A stretch of 64,000 nucleotides of DNA, from positions 4,030,001 through 4,094,000 of the forward strand of contig JAEILZ010000003.1 of assembly GCA_018873225.1 (NCBI GenBank), given 5' to 3'. Shown here piece after piece: positions 60,354 to 64,000 of the stretch. The translations under genes were made by a program, and so were the position numbers. The DNA is from [Phialemoniopsis] sp. UDSM-2020 (taxonomy: Eukaryota; Ascomycota; Sordariomycetes; Thyridiales; Thyridiaceae). The notes below the pieces were generated by a model. The model was not told the origin of the DNA. It worked only from the letters and a program-made list of their open reading frames with translations, and made no database searches. The first letter of the stretch is position 1; the number at the start of each line of letters is the position of its first letter.

Positions 60354-61817
60354 ATGGACTTTGACATAGAAATGGGGGATGCCGCCATGGGCGACACCTT
60401 CCCAGTAGATGAGAACGGCATACAAGATGATATCCTGCCAGTGGATGACGCGCAGGTTAGTGGATAGAACCCCCCCTAGATGGTGGTTGTCACTGGGAGG
60501 CGCAATTCGCTCATCGAGACGCTGTTCATATAGGAACCAGGCGAGGTGGAAGAGGACACCCCCAATGGAGCAGGCGCGCAGTCTGGCGACCAGAGCCTCG
60601 TGCTGACCAAGGTGCACCTGCGCGGGCTCGACTCGTTCAACCCAGATGACATCAAGGCATACGCAAAGGAGCACTATAGCGCTGGCACCTTCGAGCGCAT
60701 TGAATGGATCGACGACACCTCGGCCAACCTCCTCTTCAGAACCGAAGCCTCGGCGTCCGAGGCCCTGATTGCCATTTGTGCTATCGAGATCACCGACCCC
60801 GCCCACCTTCCGCCAGGTGAATTGCTACCCGCCAAACCCTACACAGCCAAGTCAGACAACACCCTGCAGGTCCGCTTCGCGCTGACCACGGATCGCAAGG
60901 AGGTGGGCGCGGCATCGCGCAGCCGTTTCTACCTGATGAACCCCGAATACGACCCGGAAGAGAGGCGCCGCAGGGGCGACTTTGACAGGAGCAGGGGAAA
61001 ATACCGCGACAGGGAGGGTGATCGGTACCGCCGAGGCGGCGGCGACAGGCGGCGGAGGGACTACGATGATGACGAGCCCGAGACCTTTGACGTGAGCTTA
61101 TACGATGATGACGAGGCGGCATTGGCGAAGCGCGAGTCGCGTGCCCCGGACCGGAGGCGGCGCCGGTCGAGGTCACGGTCTAGTGGACCGGACGCGGACC
61201 GCCGCACGCGGCAGAACCAGAGCAAGGAGCTCTTCCCCGACCGACGTCCACGCGAGAGAAACGGCCTGTCCTCCCGCAATCGATCGGCATCTCCAGCGAG
61301 GAGCGTGGACGGAGACGTGGACATGGATGGCGACCGGAGGGCAGGGTCGAGGAACCGAGACAAGGCTCGCTCCATCAAGGACCGGCTATCGCGAGACAAC
61401 AGCACCAAGGAGCTGTTCCCGACCAAGAAGTCGGAGCCCGGCTCGCGGGCCCAGATGGACCAGATAGATCCAGCCGACACTATGACCAAGCGCCTGAGTG
61501 GTATGTCAGTCCTCAGTTACGACGGTGCCTATGACACCGTCTCCGTCTCCTTTTTTCATGACAACACAAGTAGCAGCAACTTTCACAGATCAGTAGTAAC
61601 CAACAGCTTCACAGATCGGATTACGAGACCGTCGGACAGCGCGTTCAACATCCGCGGCATGGCGGCCAAGAGGGGCGACGACCAGGGCATCTCCATCAAG
61701 GGCAGCGCGAAGGAGCTGTTCCCGGACAAGCTCAACAACGCTGGCAAGGAGCTCTTTGCGGACAAGCTGCAGGGTAGAGGTCGGCCGAGGCAGAGGGCCG
61801 AGGATCACTTCAAGTGA
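60354..61817 (+). CDS. NCBP3-like nuclear cap-binding protein
   Basis: Related to NCBP3 (human C17orf85), which binds the mRNA cap region with NCBP1 and supports mRNA export. Three exons (60354-60455, 60534-61500, 61615-61817) give 423 residues. The domain at about residues 55-155 contains LTKVHLRGLDSFNPDDIKAY, cited as HLRGLDSFNPDDI, then FERIEWIDDTSANLLF, which is the NCBP3 RNA-recognition-like signature. The rest is Arg/Asp/Ser-rich and disordered. It contains four repeats: KELFPDR (265-271), KELFPTK (326-332), KELFPDK (389-395) and KELFADK (401-407). Intron 2 (114 nt) has no stop and is a multiple of three, so its retention would add 38 residues. Confidence 0.88.
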
Positions 61818-62750
61818 GGAGCTTGGAGAGAGATTGGCTACGACTGACTGGCGACCTGGGCTCGGCGGCAGCTTCTCCCGTGTTTCTTGTTGTAAGATTA
61901 TTGTCCCAGTATTGCGCTGTGGCCCTGACAAATACACGCCTTGCAAGCTGCACAGCACTCGCGATCTGCGGTGTAAGAGTTGAGAAGAGTTGCTTTGGGG
62001 GCGGTTTAAGACCAGCCTAGAAGAGGGTTTATAGCAAAATGCATACTGATACGGGGCTTCTAGAAGACCGGCAGTAGATTTGGGAGGCTCGGTGCCTGGT
62101 CTCTTAGTAGTGACTAGTCATATAGCATAAAGAGCATCAATGGGACAGATCAGTGTCGAGCTCATCGAGCCGACGTTCTTTCCACAAAATACACAGGAAG
62201 AGAATCGGGAGGATTGAACCTGGATTTTCAATCGTCGTCTCCGACGCCGTGTGAGTGAATATGTTGATACGAGGCAAATAGGCAGGGCAAACAGCTAACA
62301 GGTCGGTCTGTCGACTCCAGTCCTTCAGCGATTCTTTGAGAATCGATGGACCCGAACGATATATCTACAATTGGTGAAGCACATTGATATCTTTATGTTT
62401 TGTTTACTTGCTTTGAGATTCTTTTCAGTAGAGAAGTGACGACACGACCCCTTTTGACTGCAATGGCAGGTGCCTGTCGCCAGAACTGCCTTGAGTCACC
62501 TACCATTCAGCAAACATTCACTTTGCTTTGAAAATCACCCTTTTTTGACACTCGTTGATTCTACATGGTCTCATCAGGCAACTTCTCACGGCCATCAAGC
62601 TTAACAGTCACATCTGGCTTTTGGGGAACACGACCATACCTCACATGCCATGATCTCACCCTCGGTATTCATTACGGTGCGCTGACAAGACTCAACACCC
62701 AACGAGGCCTCATCTGAGCGAGACCCAGGCTCGTTGTTCGAACTATCGAC
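61818..62750. other. Intergenic before last gene
   Basis: 930 bases. A GGTTCAATCCT word (minus strand, near 62211-62221) resembles a tRNA B box, but no tRNA fold can be built around it. No gene seen. Confidence 0.5.
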
Positions 62751-64000
62751 ATGGCAGATCTAGGTCGCCTTCTTGGCCTAGGAGCCAGATCACAGACGCC
62801 CACTTCGATGAGCAAAACACCAGCTGAGGATGCCAAACTTTCCAAGTCAGCCGAGCGACATGGTGCCATGAGCAATTCGCACCACAACAAATCGACACCT
62901 CTCTCGCGGGTGTCCAGCTACTTCAATCTCGGAGGTCATAAGGACGACAACAAGGATGACGACAAGTCAACGGTCAAGGAGACTCGCAAGGAAAGCCGCC
63001 CACACAGCCCACTACCATGTCGGACCCCTACAACATGCCGGCAGCTGCTGTTCGAAGGAGACGGGTTCGGTGATGAACAGCCAGAGAAGCCTGCGAAGAC
63101 AAGAAAGGAGGTAGCCGAAGCATCACGCACGTGGCATTCGCCTACCTTGATGCAGATGGCCGAGGAGCTCCAGGCGGAAATTATGTCCAGCAGCGACATG
63201 CTGACGCCTCTGCCTGCACGATTCAACGCCCACATCCTTCACCTCATCGAGGGCGTGTATAAATTCCAACAGAAGCTGAACAAGGCCAAGGAGAAAAAGC
63301 AGGAGGCCAAGCGGGCACGTTTGCGGGATCTCATCCAGTTTGGGGACATGAGCAACGAATGGATCCAGAGGGAGCACCAGTATAAGGCTGAGATCAGAAG
63401 GTTGGAGAAGCTGCTAGCTCAGCATTCGGATAAAGGAATGGAGACGGTAGCTCTGGCGAGAGCCAACTCAGTTGTAAACCGAAGCGATACACGGAGGTTC
63501 ACTGCGAAGATTCATCGGGTCAGCGGGGGAGAGGGCCAAATACAACCCAGAGCTGGCTCCGGTAGGGACTCGGTCATAGTGACTGACTCTACAGACACAA
63601 CCACAGACGAGAATTTTCGGAGAAAGCATTCGAAAGATGACAGGTTTACCATCAAGGCAAAGGCGACGGTTCAAATGCTCAACGAAATCAAGGAGAAGGT
63701 GGACCAGAAAGTCGAGCCCAAACTTCGTGAGTTAATCACTGCAATGACACCAAATCAGTATCCATCTAATGGCATCTAGCTCCCATGATTGTTGATCTTG
63801 ACCACGATGTTAGGGTTAGCGAGTACTTTAGAAGGCTCAAGACTGCTCCAGAAAGTTCACACCAGACAGCCAGAAGAAAGAGGCACGAGTTCACCTTGGC
63901 TCCTGGCTTATCAACAGCGGTCCACCAGAACGAACCAAAGCCTGCTACACAGAAGAAGCGGCAACACTCTGAGTCCAAGCCTACTAAAGCAGCTGGACGA
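62751..64000 (+). CDS. Unknown coiled-coil protein, 3' end outside the window
   Basis: Not recognised; partial. Exon 1 is 62751-63726 and a short intron 63727-63779 (GTGAGT, CTAAT branch, CTAG) leads to an exon open to the window edge. Without splicing the frame stops at 63779, but the sequence after it stays coding in the spliced frame (PPMIVDLDHDVRVSEYF and on), so the intron is preferred. So far 399 residues: a Ser/Lys-rich N-terminus with MADLGRLLGLGARS; a helical segment LMQMAEELQAEIMSSS; then a Lys/Glu-rich coiled coil (about 170-235); then Ser/Thr-rich linkers. The visible C-terminal part is basic (TARRKRHEF, QKKRQH), suggesting a nuclear or DNA-associated protein, which is only a guess. 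Confidence 0.65.

Noticed and set aside
62140..62260. tRNA gene on the minus strand (GGTTCAATCCT word and a TTTT run)
   Set aside because: No complementary T stem, no anticodon stem and no A box at the right distance.

Overview
This 64 kb window is nuclear DNA of a filamentous ascomycete (Pezizomycotina, most likely a Sordariomycete). The evidence is short introns, mostly 50-150 nt, with GTNNGT donors, CTAAC/CTGAC branch sites and YAG acceptors; CT-rich leaders; and a gene set whose best relatives are all fungal (class V myosin, SRP72, Syt1-type Arf-GEF, the inactive carboxypeptidase ECM14, URC1). The species cannot be named from the sequence. I resolved 23 protein genes. For every complete gene I spliced the exons by hand, and each coding sequence closes in frame (total length divisible by three), which is the main check on the models. 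I saw no rRNA, convincing tRNA, CRISPR array, transposase, reverse transcriptase or viral gene.

Layout. 1-13 kb (all +): phosphoglycerate dehydrogenase (serine synthesis), a long upstream region with short uORFs, class V myosin, the Fap7/AK6 adenylate kinase and the Ham1 NTP pyrophosphatase. 13-25.4 kb (all -): a ZUP1-like C78 deubiquitinase, cytosolic seryl-tRNA synthetase (nine introns), the small GTPase Rheb, a secreted GH43 arabinosidase-like enzyme and the cohesin-release factor Wapl. 26.5-32.2 kb: uracil phosphoribosyltransferase (+), Elf1 (-) and the GTP-cyclohydrolase-II-like URC1 (+). 34-39 kb (+): a small unknown gene, ribosomal protein S1 and a Rab18-like GTPase. 39-42.7 kb (-): an ABHD11-like hydrolase and ECM14. 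44.4-49 kb (+): a Sec7-PH Arf-GEF. 49.5-53.2 kb (-): SRP72 and an unknown Ser/Lys-rich protein. 53.2-58 kb: nearly 5 kb without a recognisable gene. 58-64 kb (+): an unknown protein with a Cys/His cluster and coiled coil, an NCBP3-like cap-binding protein, and an unknown coiled-coil protein that runs off the end.

Most genes are housekeeping. Functional links inside the window are: UPRT with URC1, the two enzymes known from the yeast URC uracil-catabolism pathway, about 2 kb apart with Elf1 between them; and several trafficking factors (myosin V, Rab18-like GTPase, Syt1-type Arf-GEF, SRP72) plus Rheb, with no sign that they form one unit.

I found no clear new multi-gene system. The most unusual items are: URC1, with 18 introns and two micro-exons of 9 and 4 nt; the URC1/UPRT pairing; a Rab18-like GTPase with Cys in place of Asn in the guanine-recognition motif; an uncharacterised Cys/His module in the 58 kb gene; four KELF(P/A)xK/R repeats in the NCBP3-like protein; two in-frame introns whose retention would lengthen Elf1 and NCBP3; a GH43 gene using the rare GTCCGT donor twice; and repeated short palindromic motifs confined to intergenic DNA.
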